Part shown: positions 18,791-29,163 of the stretch, piece by piece
How positions within the stretch are numbered: position 1 is the stretch's first letter
Layout of the letters: each line of letters begins with the position of its first letter
Assembly (NCBI RefSeq): GCF_018619435.1
Contig: NZ_JAHFZF010000015.1
Span: forward strand, 39,022-103,021
DNA length: 64,000 bases
From: Rhodoferax sp. U11-2br
GTDB lineage: Bacteria; Pseudomonadota; Gammaproteobacteria; Burkholderiales; Burkholderiaceae_C
Direction of reading: 5' to 3'
Position numbers and translations under genes: made by a program
The notes under the pieces: model-generated
What the model saw: only the letters and a program-made list of their open reading frames with translations
Told to the model about the DNA's origin: nothing
Database searches by the model: none

Positions 18791-20352
18791 GGCGTCTTAT
18801 TCGCGGTGTTTTCATCCTGTGGGTGCTGTTGCGCCACGGCTTGGATGAGCTGGTGTTGTCCAGCCAGAAGGCCCCTTGGCTCAAGCGGCTGGCCCGCACC
18901 TTGTCGTGGGGGCGCGATTTAAGCGCCCCGCGCGGCCAGCGCATTCGGCAGGCACTGGAAAGCCTGGGCCCCATTTTTGTCAAGTTCGGTCAGGTGATGT
19001 CCACCCGGCGCGATCTGCTGCCGGTCGACATTGCCGATGAGCTGGCCAAACTGCAGGACCGTGTTCCGCCTTTTCCGAGTGGTGTGGCGGTAGCCATCAT
19101 TGAGAAGGCTTTCAAGAAAAAACTGGAAGACATTTTTGTCTCGTTCGAGCGCGAGCCTGTGGCCAGCGCCTCGATCGCCCAGGTGCACTTTGCTGTCATT
19201 CGGGACCGCGATGGTCGTCAGCGTGATGTGGCTGTGAAGGTGCTGCGCCCGGGCATGCTGACGGTGATCGACAAAGACCTGGACCTGATGCGCATGATGG
19301 CCGGCTGGGTGGACAACCTGTCTGACGATGGCAAACGCCTCAAACCCCGCGAGGTGGTGGCCGAGTTCGACAAGTACCTGCACGACGAGCTGGATCTGGT
19401 GCGTGAGGCCTCCAGTGCTGCCCAGTTGCGCCGCAACATGGCCGATCTGGATCTGGTGCTGATCCCAGAAATGTTCTGGGACTACTGCATGCCCGACGTG
19501 ATGGTGATGGAGCGTATGAAGGGTGTGCCGATCAACCAGGTCGAGCGCCTGCGTGCGGCGGGTGTGGATATTCCCAAACTGGCGCGTGACGGGGTGACGA
19601 TTTTCTTCACCCAGGTGTTTCGTGACGGTTTTTTCCACGCCGACATGCACCCGGGCAACATCCAGGTGAGCCTGGAGCCCGCCACCTTTGGCCGGTACAT
19701 CTCGCTGGACTTCGGCATTGTCGGCACCTTGACCGAGACCGACAAAGAGTACTTGGCGCAGAACTTCACCGCGTTTTTCCGGCGTGATTACAAGCGGGTG
19801 GCCGAGTTGCACATCGAATCGGGCTGGGTGCCCGAGTCGACGCGGGTTGATGAGCTGGAATCTGCCATCCGCTCGGTGTGTGAGCCGTATTTTGACCGGC
19901 CGCTCAAAGAGATTTCTCTGGGCTTCTTGTTGATGCGTCTGTTTCAGACGTCCCGTCGTTTCCAGGTCGAGATCCAGCCGCAGCTGGTGTTGTTGCAAAA
20001 GACCTTGCTCAATATTGAGGGTCTGGGGCGCCAGTTGGACCCGGATCTGGACCTCTGGAATACCGCCAAACCGTTCCTTGAGAAGTGGATGCTGGACCAG
20101 GTGGGGCCCAAAAAACTGTTTGAGCAACTGCGCAACGAAGGCCCGCTGTATGCCAAGCTGTTGCCCGAGTTGCCGCGTTTGCTGGTCGACTTCCTGCAGA
20201 CCAACACACGTGGCCGGGGTGAGGATGTGCAGGCGCTGTTGCTGGAGCAGAAAAAGACCAATCGCCTGCTGTCCACCCTGGTTTATGGTGGTGTTGGTTT
20301 CATCCTGGGCTTGGTGGTGATGCAGGTGTTGGTTCGGGTGCGGGTGTTTTAG
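18787..20352 (+). CDS. ubiB: UbiB-family atypical kinase/ATPase for ubiquinone synthesis
   Basis: The 521-residue protein shows the ABC1/ADCK signature [14 protein letters not shown] (the KxGQ motif), the conserved [10 protein letters not shown], and [12 protein letters not shown] with LDFGIVGTL. Two hydrophobic helices close the C-terminus ([18 protein letters not shown]). UbiB is a membrane-associated ATPase needed for aerobic ubiquinone synthesis. The ATG at 18787 overlaps the ubiJ stop as ATGA. An earlier in-frame ATG at 18703 lies deep in ubiJ and is not credible. Confidence 0.93.
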   Translation: MRRLIRGVFILWVLLRHGLDELVLSSQKAPWLKRLARTLSWGRDLSAPRGQRIRQALESLGPIFVKFGQVMSTRRDLLPVDIADELAKLQDRVPPFPSGVAVAIIEKAFKKKLEDIFVSFEREPVASASIAQVHFAVIRDRDGRQRDVAVKVLRPGMLTVIDKDLDLMRMMAGWVDNLSDDGKRLKPREVVAEFDKYLHDELDLVREASSAAQLRRNMADLDLVLIPEMFWDYCMPDVMVMERMKGVPINQVERLRAAGVDIPKLARDGVTIFFTQVFRDGFFHADMHPGNIQVSLEPATFGRYISLDFGIVGTLTETDKEYLAQNFTAFFRRDYKRVAELHIESGWVPESTRVDELESAIRSVCEPYFDRPLKEISLGFLLMRLFQTSRRFQVEIQPQLVLLQKTLLNIEGLGRQLDPDLDLWNTAKPFLEKWMLDQVGPKKLFEQLRNEGPLYAKLLPELPRLLVDFLQTNTRGRGEDVQALLLEQKKTNRLLSTLVYGGVGFILGLVVMQVLVRVRVF

Positions 20353-20359
20353 GCTGCCA

Positions 20360-20370
20360 CTTTATAATGA
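20360..20370 (+). promoter_or_regulatory. Possible -10 box upstream of the FmdB-like gene
   Basis: A perfect TATAAT lies at 20363-20368, about 40 bases before the start codon of the zinc-ribbon gene. No convincing -35 hexamer is seen at the usual spacing, so this is a weak prediction. Confidence 0.3.
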
Positions 20371-20406
20371 CAGGCTTTGCGACTCTTTCCCGGAGATCTG
20401 AACACC

Positions 20407-20724
20407 ATGCCGATTTATGCCTATAAATGTGATTCCTGCGGGTTTGCCAAGGATGTGTTGCAGAAAGTGTCTGATCCTCTGCTCACCGAGTGCCCACACT
20501 GCGGCAAATCCAGCTTTTCCAAACAAGTGACGGCCGCTGGCTTCCAGCTCAAGGGCTCGGGCTGGTATGCCACCGATTTCAAGGGTGGCAGCGGCGCCAC
20601 TGTGGCTGCACCAGCAGCTGCGGGTGATGCTGCTGCGCCTGCCAGCACCCCGGCTGCAGCCACCACCGAGACAGCGGCGGCACCGGCTGCGGGTTGTGCT
20701 GGTGGCTGTGCATGCCACAGCTGA
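20407..20724 (+). CDS. FmdB-family zinc-ribbon protein
   Basis: The 105-residue protein begins MPIYAYKCDSCGFAKDVLQK and holds two CxxC pairs (CDSC and CPHC), the zinc ribbon of the FmdB regulatory-protein family. SGWYATDFKG is also typical. The second half is alanine/threonine-rich low complexity and ends with GCAGGCACHS, a cysteine-rich tail that could bind metal. The function of these small proteins is poorly known. It precedes a DUF502 gene by 19 bases and aspS follows, a frequent betaproteobacterial arrangement. Confidence 0.8.
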   Translation: MPIYAYKCDSCGFAKDVLQKVSDPLLTECPHCGKSSFSKQVTAAGFQLKGSGWYATDFKGGSGATVAAPAAAGDAAAPASTPAAATTETAAAPAAGCAGGCACHS

Positions 20725-20743
20725 TTCCTTACTGAAAGTCAAC

Positions 20744-21385
20744 GTGTCGTTTAAAAAATACCTGCTCACTGGTTTGTTGGTGTGGTTGCCGCTGGCGGTG
20801 ACCATCTGGGTACTGCTGTGGCTGATGGGTTTGCTCGACGGCGTTTTTCAGGGCGTGGTGACCGGGCTTCAGGCCATTTCGCCTGAAACCGATACCGCGT
20901 TCTGGGAGCAGCTCAAGCATATTCCCGGCCTGGGTCCGGTGCTGGTGTTTGCCGGTTTGTTGTTGACCGGCGCCATGGTTTCGAACGTCGCTGGTCGCTG
21001 GTGGCTGGGGCAATGGGAGCGTTTGCTGACCCGCATCCCGGTCTTCAAGTCGATTTACAACAGTGTCAAGAAGGTGTCAGACACCCTGTTCTCCAGCAAT
21101 GGCAACGCTTTCCGTACCGCTTTGCTGGTGCAGTACCCGCGCGCCGGCAGCTGGACCATTGCGTTTCAGACCGGCTCCCCGAGCGGTGAAGTCGCTGGTC
21201 ATCTGGGGGATGATTTTGTCAGCGTCTATGTGCCCACCACCCCCAACCCGACCAGCGGGTTTTTCCTGATGTTGCCGCGAGCTGATGTGATTGAGCTCAA
21301 GATGAGTGTGGATGAGGCCCTGACCTATGTGATTTCGATGGGTTCGGTGGCGCCGGGTGTGGTCACGCCACCCACCCACCCCTAG
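20744..21385 (+). CDS. DUF502 family membrane protein
   Basis: Starting at GTG 20744 the protein has 213 residues and begins (V/M)SFKKYLLTGLLVWLPLAV. Two transmembrane helices (about residues 5-30 and 60-85) are followed by the DUF502 hallmark IPVFKSIYNSVKKVSDTLF. The C-terminal soluble domain includes FVSVYVPTTPNPTSGFF. The open frame runs further upstream, but that part would overlap the FmdB-like gene and matches nothing in the family, so the GTG is preferred. The role of DUF502 proteins is unknown. Confidence 0.85.
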   Translation: MSFKKYLLTGLLVWLPLAVTIWVLLWLMGLLDGVFQGVVTGLQAISPETDTAFWEQLKHIPGLGPVLVFAGLLLTGAMVSNVAGRWWLGQWERLLTRIPVFKSIYNSVKKVSDTLFSSNGNAFRTALLVQYPRAGSWTIAFQTGSPSGEVAGHLGDDFVSVYVPTTPNPTSGFFLMLPRADVIELKMSVDEALTYVISMGSVAPGVVTPPTHP

Positions 21386-21400
21386 TTTTTTGACAACCTT

Positions 21401-21423
21401 GTCACCCATCCGGGTGACTTTTG
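21401..21423 (+). terminator. Rho-independent terminator after the DUF502 gene
   Basis: A perfect 7-base stem GTCACCC/GGGTGAC with a 4-base loop is followed by TTTTG. It lies between the DUF502 stop and aspS, ending about ten bases before the aspS start codon. Confidence 0.6.
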
Positions 21424-21433
21424 AAAGCTGTTT

Positions 21434-23248
<1,815 letters not shown>

Positions 23249-23277
23249 TCCGCGGACATTGCTGCTTCAGGCAGAAT

Positions 23278-23312
23278 CAAAGGGCGCTCTTTGTGGCGCC
23301 CTTTTGTTTTTT
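23278..23312 (+). terminator. Rho-independent terminator after aspS
   Basis: A 9-base stem (AAAGGGCGC/GCGCCCTTT) with an 8-base loop is followed by TTGTTTTTT. It lies between the aspS stop and the nudB start. Confidence 0.75.
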
Positions 23313-23319
23313 GGAAACC

Positions 23320-23796
23320 ATGACCGCGTTCAAACTCCCCGAGTCCGTGCTGGTGGTGATTTACACCCCGGCGCTGGATGTGTTGCTGATCCAGCGCGCC
23401 GATGTGGCTGATTTCTGGCAATCGGTCACTGGCAGCAAGGACCATGTGGACGAGAGCTTTGAGCAGACCGCCCGGCGCGAAGTGTTTGAGGAAACCGCCT
23501 TGGACTGCCGCGAGGGTGCGGCTTTGCAGCCCCATTTGCACGACTGGGGGCTGGAGAACGTGTACGAGATTTATCCCCGCTGGCGTCACCGTTACGCCCC
23601 AGGGGTGGTACTCAATACCGAGCACCTGTTTAGCCTGGAAGTGCCTGCCAGCACGCCGGTGCGTTTGAACCCCGATGAACACACCCACTACCAGTGGTTG
23701 CCTTATGCGCAGGCGGCTGAACGCTGTTTTTCGCCTTCCAATGCCGAAGCTTGCCTGATGTTGCCGCGTCTGGCCAAGCGCAAGGAGGTGTCATGA
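23320..23796 (+). CDS. nudB: Dihydroneopterin triphosphate diphosphatase (Nudix)
   Basis: The 158-residue protein has a Nudix box variant (GSKDHVDESFEQTARREVFEE) and the NudB-type start FKLPESVLVVIYTPALDVLL. NudB removes pyrophosphate from dihydroneopterin triphosphate, the second step of folate synthesis. folE, the first step, lies about 2 kb downstream. The ATG at 23320 has GGAAA just upstream; an earlier in-frame start would lie inside the terminator. Its stop overlaps the start of the next gene (ATGA). Confidence 0.88.
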   Translation: MTAFKLPESVLVVIYTPALDVLLIQRADVADFWQSVTGSKDHVDESFEQTARREVFEETALDCREGAALQPHLHDWGLENVYEIYPRWRHRYAPGVVLNTEHLFSLEVPASTPVRLNPDEHTHYQWLPYAQAAERCFSPSNAEACLMLPRLAKRKEVS

Positions 23797-24539
23797 CCGG
23801 TCCCTGCCAAACCATCCGTGTGGTGACCTATAACATCCACAAGGGGGTGCTGGGTGTGGGTCCAGCACGGCGCCTGGAGATCCACAACCTGGCCGACGCG
23901 GTGCAGGCGTTTGACGCCGACGTGGTATGCCTGCAGGAGGTGCGTCAGACGAACCGCCGTGAACAAAAGCGCTTCAAACAATGGCCCGAAGGCGGGCAGG
24001 CCGACTTTTTGGCGCCACCCGGCTACAGCTCGGTGTACCGGACCAATGCCATCACCCGGCATGGTGAGCACGGCAATGCGCTGCTGTCGCGTTGGCCGGT
24101 GGTGACGCATCAGCATGAGGACATGAGTGACCACCGTTTTGAGCAGCGTGGTCTGTTGCATGTGGAGCTGATGATCCACGGACGCAGCCTGCATGTGCTG
24201 GTGGTGCATCTGGGGCTGGTGCGCGCCAGCCGGGTGCGCCAGGTGGCCCAGCTCCAGCGGTTTGTCCAGCGCGAAATTCCAGCCGATGTGCCGCTGCTGA
24301 TCGCCGGGGACTTCAATGAAAGTGGTTGGCGGCTTGATGCCTTGTTTGCCAGCATGGGTTTGCGGGCTTGGGCCGGTGTGCCACGGCCAACTTTCCCCGC
24401 ACGTTTGCCGCTGGCCCAACTGGACCATGTGTTTTGTCGTGGTCTGAAACCGACCAGCCTGGCAGCGCCCCAAGGCCGCGCCTGGTGGCGCATGTCGGAC
24501 CATTTGCCACTGATCGCCGAATTTGAGATAGACGCATGA
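23793..24539 (+). CDS. ybhP: Endonuclease/exonuclease/phosphatase family protein (YbhP-like)
   Basis: The 248-residue protein has the EEP fold signatures: RVVTYNIHKG at the start, CLQEVRQ (metal-binding Glu), LIAGDFNE and a terminal SDHLPLIAEF. It is coupled to nudB by an ATGA overlap behind the strong ribosome binding site AAGGAGGTG, and clsB follows nine bases later. A YbhP-like protein next to ClsB is also the E. coli arrangement, suggesting a role in phospholipid metabolism, though the substrate is not known. Confidence 0.8.
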   Translation: MTGPCQTIRVVTYNIHKGVLGVGPARRLEIHNLADAVQAFDADVVCLQEVRQTNRREQKRFKQWPEGGQADFLAPPGYSSVYRTNAITRHGEHGNALLSRWPVVTHQHEDMSDHRFEQRGLLHVELMIHGRSLHVLVVHLGLVRASRVRQVAQLQRFVQREIPADVPLLIAGDFNESGWRLDALFASMGLRAWAGVPRPTFPARLPLAQLDHVFCRGLKPTSLAAPQGRAWWRMSDHLPLIAEFEIDA

Positions 24540-24548
24540 GGTCGGTGC

Positions 24549-25748
24549 ATGCCTGACTACAGCGCGGGTCACCAGCTGGATCTGCTACAGGGTGCCCAGG
24601 CGTTTTTTGATGCCTTGGTGAGGGATATCGATGCCGCCACCCATGAGGTGCGCTTGGAGACCTATATCTTCCAGGTGTATGGCAGTGGCGAGCGGGTGGC
24701 TCAGGCGCTGATGAATGCTGCCCAACGCGGGGTGCAGGTCTATCTGGTGATGGACGGTGTCGGCACGCCTGGCTTGCCCGAGCCCTGGCCCAAGCGTTTT
24801 GACGCAGCCGGTGTGCACTGGCTGATTTTTGCGCCATTGGGCACCTTTGGGCTGCTGCGGCCCAGCCGCTGGCGGCGATTGCACCGCAAGCTGTGTGTGG
24901 TGGATGGCAAGCTGGCGTATTGCGGTGGCATCAATATCCTGGATGACTGGTGGGACCCGCACTACGGTCCACTGGAGGCGCCGCGGTTTGATTTCACTGC
25001 ACGTATCACCGGCCCGCTGGTGCGTGACACCCATGCTGCCATGGCCCAGTTCTGGTGGCGTCGCCAGATGGTGCGCAGTGCCCAGCAGGTGGATTGGGCG
25101 GGAGCCTGGCAAGCCTTGCAGCAGGCGGTGCACGACGACCCGGTGACGGGTCAGGTGATGACCAAGGGCAAGGGAGCCCTGGCCCAACTGGTGTTGCGTG
25201 ACAACGTGCGTTTTCGCGCGCGTATCGAACGGACCTACAGCCAGGCGCTGGGTGAAGCGCGCAAAGACATCATGCTGGCCAACGCCTACTTTTTACCGAG
25301 CCGCAAGATCCGCCGCAGCTTGGTCAGCGCCGCGCAGCGCGGTGTGCGGGTGCGCCTGTTGCTGCAGGGCCGCTACGACTACTTCATGTCCTACCACGGC
25401 ACCCGTGCCCTGTACGGTTATCTGCTGGCCGGAGGTGTCGAGATTTACGAGTACCAAAGCAGTTTCCTGCACGCCAAGGTGGCGGTGGTGGATGGGCATT
25501 GGGCCACGGTGGGGTCGTCCAACATCGACCCCTTGAGCCTGCTGCTGGCGCGTGAAGCCAATGTGGTGGTGAACGATGCGGCTTTTGCCGGCACCCTCAG
25601 CGCCGCCTTGGAACAGGCGCTGGCACACCATGCGGTGCGGCTCGACACCCATCAGCATGCCCAGCGTTCACTGGGCCAGAAGCTGCTGGATCGGGTGGCT
25701 TTGCTGGTGATGCATGCGCTGCTTTTGTTGACCGGCAAGAGGTATTAA
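24549..25748 (+). CDS. clsB: Cardiolipin synthase B (phospholipase D family)
   Basis: The 399-residue protein has two HKD motifs of the phospholipase D superfamily, HRKLCVVDGKLAYCGGIN (about residue 115) and HAKVAVVDGHWATVGSSN (about residue 310). ClsB enzymes condense phosphatidylglycerol or phosphatidylethanolamine to form cardiolipin at the inner membrane. A hydrophobic C-terminus (LLDRVALLVMHALLLLTG) suggests membrane association. The gene closes the nudB-ybhP-clsB set. Confidence 0.9.
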   Translation: MPDYSAGHQLDLLQGAQAFFDALVRDIDAATHEVRLETYIFQVYGSGERVAQALMNAAQRGVQVYLVMDGVGTPGLPEPWPKRFDAAGVHWLIFAPLGTFGLLRPSRWRRLHRKLCVVDGKLAYCGGINILDDWWDPHYGPLEAPRFDFTARITGPLVRDTHAAMAQFWWRRQMVRSAQQVDWAGAWQALQQAVHDDPVTGQVMTKGKGALAQLVLRDNVRFRARIERTYSQALGEARKDIMLANAYFLPSRKIRRSLVSAAQRGVRVRLLLQGRYDYFMSYHGTRALYGYLLAGGVEIYEYQSSFLHAKVAVVDGHWATVGSSNIDPLSLLLAREANVVVNDAAFAGTLSAALEQALAHHAVRLDTHQHAQRSLGQKLLDRVALLVMHALLLLTGKRY

Positions 25749-25749
25749 A

Positions 25750-25794
25750 TTGATAGCAATATGCCCTTTATGGAAAAGGGGTAGAGCCCAATAA
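25750..25794 (+). repeat. Interspersed repeat copy between clsB and folE
   Basis: The block TTGATAGCAATATGCCCTTT is followed by AAGGGGTAGAGCCC, close to the repeat core. It begins at the clsB stop codon and ends about 50 bases before folE. Confidence 0.6.
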
Positions 25795-25843
25795 CCCTTG
25801 AAACAAAAGACTGATACCATCATCAGTCAAACAATTGATTACC

Positions 25844-26554
25844 ATGAACCTCATGAACCCTGTTGACGCCGACGAAGGCACCCCGGTATCCGTCAAAATC
25901 CGCGAGCGCATTCTGGCCGCACGCAAACGTTTCCACGCCAACGACAACATTGCCGAGTTCATCCAACCTGGCGAACTCGAGTTGTTGCTTGATGAGGTTG
26001 AAGAAAAGATGAAGGGTGTGCTCGGCAGCCTGGTGATCGACACCGAGCACGACCACAACACCGACAAAACCGCCCGGCGCGTCGCCAAGATGTACCTCAA
26101 GGAGGTGTTTCAGGGACGTTATGTCCAGGCTCCGACGATCACCGAATTCCCCAACGCCGAACACCTCAACGAGCTCATGATTGTGGGCCCGATCACGGTG
26201 CGCAGCGCCTGCAGCCACCACTTTTGCCCGATCATGGGCAAGATCTGGATTGGGGTCTTGCCCAATGAACACACCAATGTGATTGGCCTGTCCAAATACG
26301 CCCGGCTGGCTGAATGGGTGATGGGGCGCCCGCAGATCCAGGAGGAGGCGGTGGTGCAACTGGCCGACCTGATCCAGCGCAAAACCCAACCCGATGGCCT
26401 GGCCATCGTCATGGAGGCCAGCCACTTTTGCATGAGCTGGCGTGGTGTCAAGGACGTGGACAGCAAGATGATCAACTCGGTCATGCGTGGCAGTTTTCTC
26501 AAGGATGCCAACTTGCGCCGCGAGTTTCTGTCATTGATTCCCCAGAAAGGCTGA
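25844..26554 (+). CDS. folE: GTP cyclohydrolase I
   Basis: The protein of about 236 residues has the FolE signatures: LVIDTEHDHNTDKTARRVAK, the zinc/active-site region VRSACSHHFCPIMGKIWIG, and IGLSKYARLAEW. It converts GTP to dihydroneopterin triphosphate, the first step of folate synthesis, supplying the substrate of NudB encoded upstream. Three ATGs cluster at the start (one at 25853 and a possible one at 25835), and I chose 25844. A BLUF photoreceptor gene begins two bases after its stop, so the two are very probably cotranscribed. Confidence 0.93.
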   Translation: MNLMNPVDADEGTPVSVKIRERILAARKRFHANDNIAEFIQPGELELLLDEVEEKMKGVLGSLVIDTEHDHNTDKTARRVAKMYLKEVFQGRYVQAPTITEFPNAEHLNELMIVGPITVRSACSHHFCPIMGKIWIGVLPNEHTNVIGLSKYARLAEWVMGRPQIQEEAVVQLADLIQRKTQPDGLAIVMEASHFCMSWRGVKDVDSKMINSVMRGSFLKDANLRREFLSLIPQKG

Positions 26555-26556
26555 TC

Positions 26557-26979
26557 ATGTTGGTACGTTTGCTTTACGCCAGCCGGGCGATTGACGCCTG
26601 CCCCGAAACCATCGAAGCCATCCTGCACGAATGCCGCACCCGCAACCCCAACAGCGGTATCACCGGGGTCCTGTGTTATGGCGGTGGCATCTTCTTGCAG
26701 GTGATCGAAGGGGGTCGCATGGCCATCAGCCAACTCTACAACCAGATCCAGCGCGATGCCCGCCACAAGGACGTGGTGTTGCTGCACTACGAAGAAATCA
26801 CCGAGCGGCGTTTTGCGGGCTGGACCATGGGTGAGGTCAACATGACACGTGTCAACGTCTCGATCCTGCTCAAGTACGCCGAAAAACCTGAACTGGACCC
26901 GTATTCAGCCTCGGGCAAAGTGTCCATGGCCTTGCTTGAAGAGTTGATGGTCACCGCCTCGGTGATTGGCCGGGCCTGA
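26557..26979 (+). CDS. BLUF-domain blue-light sensor (FAD-binding), short type
   Basis: The 140-residue protein is almost entirely a BLUF domain. It starts MLVRLLYASRA (photoactive Tyr7), has RNPNSGITGVLCYGGG with the flavin-contacting Asn, and FLQVIEGG with the key Gln. After the core it has only a short C-terminal helix pair (ILLKYAEKPELDP onward) and no output domain, as in short BLUF proteins that signal by protein contacts. It senses blue light through FAD. Starting two bases after folE is unusual and suggests linked expression. Confidence 0.88.
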   Translation: MLVRLLYASRAIDACPETIEAILHECRTRNPNSGITGVLCYGGGIFLQVIEGGRMAISQLYNQIQRDARHKDVVLLHYEEITERRFAGWTMGEVNMTRVNVSILLKYAEKPELDPYSASGKVSMALLEELMVTASVIGRA

Positions 26980-26993
26980 TCTTTTTTCCTGGT

Positions 26994-27869
26994 TTGTCCA
27001 CTGCATTGACGCCAGCGGCTGGCCTGAGCCCGGTCTTGCTGGGCTGCGATTTTTCCAGCGCCCCCAGCCGCAAAAAACCGATTGTGATTGCCCTGGGGTC
27101 CTTATCTCATGGGCGTGTTGTGCTATCAAAACTGGTTCAAATCGAGAGCTTGCCGGCCTTTGCCGACTGGCTCCAACACAGCGGCCCCTGGCTGGGTGGG
27201 TTCGATCTGCCGTTTGGTCTGCCACGCGAGCTGGTACAGACTTTGGGTTGGCCAACCGACTGGCTGGCCTGCATCACGCACTACCAGTCGCTCAGCCGGG
27301 AGCAGATTCGGGCGAGCTTTGCTACGTTCTGCCATGAACGCCCCGTCGGTGGCAAGTTTGCACACCGTGCCACCGATTATCTGGCGGGCAGCAGCCCGAG
27401 CATGAAATGGGTCAATCCACCAGTGGCCTTCATGTTGCAAGCAGGTGTGCCGCTGTTGCTGCAAGCCGGTGTGCGCTTGCCGGGCCTGTCTTACGCATTG
27501 GGCAGCGCACCGGGCGAGTCAACACCACGCATCGCGTTGGAGGCCTATCCTGGCTTGCTGGCGCGTGAGGTGCTGGGTCGGCGCAGCTACAAAAGTGATG
27601 ACAAGGCGCACCAGACACCGGATCGCCTGATCGCCCGCAAAGACCTGGTCACCGCGCTGGAGCAAGGCAGGACCCGCCTCGGGCTGCGTCTGAAACTGAG
27701 CCACGCCCAGCACGATGTCCTGGTGGACGACGCACGGGGAGATGCGCTCGATGCGGTGCTGTGCCTGATGCAGGCGGCCTGGGCACAAGCCCGGTTTGAA
27801 GCGGGTGATAGCGCCTATGGTTTACCAGCCAACATGGACCCGCTGGAAGGTTGGATCATCACCGCCTGA
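26994..27869 (+). CDS. DUF429 family protein (RNase H-like fold)
   Basis: The 291-residue protein starts at a TTG (MSTALTPAAGLSPVLLGCDFSS). The opening LLGCDFSSAPSRKKPI and the segment GGFDLPFGLPRELV match the DUF429 family, whose RNase H-like fold carries acidic residues that could bind metal. EAYPGLLARE and DDARGDALDAVLCLMQAAW toward the C-terminus are also typical. No function is established for the family. No ATG exists before the conserved region, so an alternative start codon is needed. A segment near residues 36-47 may come from the interspersed repeat. Confidence 0.7.
   Translation: MSTALTPAAGLSPVLLGCDFSSAPSRKKPIVIALGSLSHGRVVLSKLVQIESLPAFADWLQHSGPWLGGFDLPFGLPRELVQTLGWPTDWLACITHYQSLSREQIRASFATFCHERPVGGKFAHRATDYLAGSSPSMKWVNPPVAFMLQAGVPLLLQAGVRLPGLSYALGSAPGESTPRIALEAYPGLLAREVLGRRSYKSDDKAHQTPDRLIARKDLVTALEQGRTRLGLRLKLSHAQHDVLVDDARGDALDAVLCLMQAAWAQARFEAGDSAYGLPANMDPLEGWIITA
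27098..27132 (-). repeat. Possible interspersed repeat remnant inside the DUF429 gene
   Basis: The minus strand reads TTTTGATAGCACAACACGCC and then ATAAGG, resembling the 5' half of the repeat. The core is not well kept, so this is a weak call. Confidence 0.3.
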
Positions 27870-27988
27870 CGGGCTGTTGCTCGGCCAAACAGTTTGTGGC
27901 ACGTGATTCAGGCGAAGAGGAGCCTCGCCTGTTGCTACTTTCACAGCCGTCGCCTGCGCACAGCACGGTTGGCAGGCGACAGATGTGC

Positions 27989-29077
27989 TCAGTAACGCGC
28001 AAGCCAATGGGCATAAGGCGCAGGCAGCGTCCACGACGCGCGCTCGACGCCGAGTTCCTTGGCCGCAAAATACGCCCAGTGAGGATTGGCCAGATGCGCT
28101 CGGCCCACCATCACCAGGTCCAGTTGCTGATCCTTGACGACCCGTTCTGCAATCTCTGGTGTGCCAAAACCCCAGGCGGATGACACCGGCACATTGGCTT
28201 CCCGGCGCACACGTTCTGCCACCGGAGCCAGGAAGGCCGGACCCCAAGGGATCGACGTTTCTGCAATGGTGAAGCCGACGCTGACGCTGAGCATGTCCAT
28301 GCCGGCCGCCTTGAAGTCGCGCACCAGGGCGATCGATTCGAGCATCGTCTGTTCGTCGCGACCATCGTATTCGAGTACACCAAAACGCACGGTCAGCGGC
28401 AGGCTTTCCGGCCACACCTCACGCACCGCTTTGAGTGTCTCCAACAGAAAACGGCCGCGGTTTTCAACACTGCCGCCATAAAGGTCGTCGCGCTGGTTCG
28501 AATGCGCGGAAAAGAAACTCTGCGCCAGGTAACCATGGGCAAAGTGCAATTCCAGCCATTCAAAACCGGCGTCGCGCGCGCGCATGGCGGCGTCGACAAA
28601 GTTCTGGCGCACACGTGTGATGTCATCCAGGCTCATCGCGTTCGGCAGCTTGGGCAGGCCCGCGCCATAAGCGATGGCGGACGGCGCAATGGTTGGCCAG
28701 CCACGTGCGTCCCCTTCGGCTATGTGGTCGTCACCTTCCCAGGGCAGATTGGCGCTGGCTTTGCGGCCGGCATGGCCGATCTGGATACCCGGCACCGAAC
28801 CGGCCGCCTTGATCGCCTGCACCAGCGGCACAAAGGCTTGCGCCTGAGCGTCATTCCAGATCCCTGCGCAACCCGGCGTGATGCGACCTTCGGGGGCGAC
28901 CGCCGTCGCCTCGGCAATCACCAATCCGGCACCGCCACGCGCCATGCTGGCGTAATGCGACAGGTGCCAGTCGTTGAGCAGGCCGTCGACGGCCATGTAC
29001 TGGCACATTGGCGGGATGGCGATGCGGTTGCGCAACGTGATGTCTTTGAGTTGGAAGGGCTGGAACAAAGCGGACAT
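27989..29077 (-). CDS. xenA: Old yellow enzyme, XenA-type NADPH:xenobiotic reductase
   Basis: The 362-residue protein resembles Pseudomonas putida XenA along its length as far as I recall that sequence. It begins MSALFQPFQLKDITLRNRIA, has Cys25 (PPMCQYMA) that tunes the flavin, the substrate-binding ELHFAHGYLAQSFFS histidines, and ends TLPAPYAHWLARY. The enzyme is an FMN-dependent TIM barrel that reduces activated alkenes and nitro compounds with NADPH. The gene is divergent from an ArsR-type regulator, and a long palindrome lies between them, so it is probably repressed until an electrophile is present. Confidence 0.9.
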   Translation of the reverse strand: MSALFQPFQLKDITLRNRIAIPPMCQYMAVDGLLNDWHLSHYASMARGGAGLVIAEATAVAPEGRITPGCAGIWNDAQAQAFVPLVQAIKAAGSVPGIQIGHAGRKASANLPWEGDDHIAEGDARGWPTIAPSAIAYGAGLPKLPNAMSLDDITRVRQNFVDAAMRARDAGFEWLELHFAHGYLAQSFFSAHSNQRDDLYGGSVENRGRFLLETLKAVREVWPESLPLTVRFGVLEYDGRDEQTMLESIALVRDFKAAGMDMLSVSVGFTIAETSIPWGPAFLAPVAERVRREANVPVSSAWGFGTPEIAERVVKDQQLDLVMVGRAHLANPHWAYFAAKELGVERASWTLPAPYAHWLARY

Positions 29078-29108
29078 GGCGGGCCTTTTGCAAAATGGGA
29101 AATATTCA

Positions 29109-29142
29109 GTTCCATAGTTCGAAGATTATCGAACTATAGAAC
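29109..29142. promoter_or_regulatory. Operator-like palindrome between xenA and the arsR-type gene
   Basis: Two 14-base arms (left GTTCCATAGTTCGA at 29109-29122, right TCGAACTATAGAAC at 29129-29142) are reverse complements except for one base, with a 6-base AT-rich spacer. The site lies 31 bases from the xenA start and 21 bases from the regulator start, well placed to control both promoters. It is most likely the binding site of the ArsR-type regulator. Confidence 0.75.
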
Positions 29143-29163
29143 GAGTATAGCCCACGGTGTATC

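Noticed and set aside
18919..20127. A 402-codon minus-strand open frame within ubiB
   Set aside because: UbiB on the plus strand has the full KxGQ kinase-like signature; the antisense frame has none.
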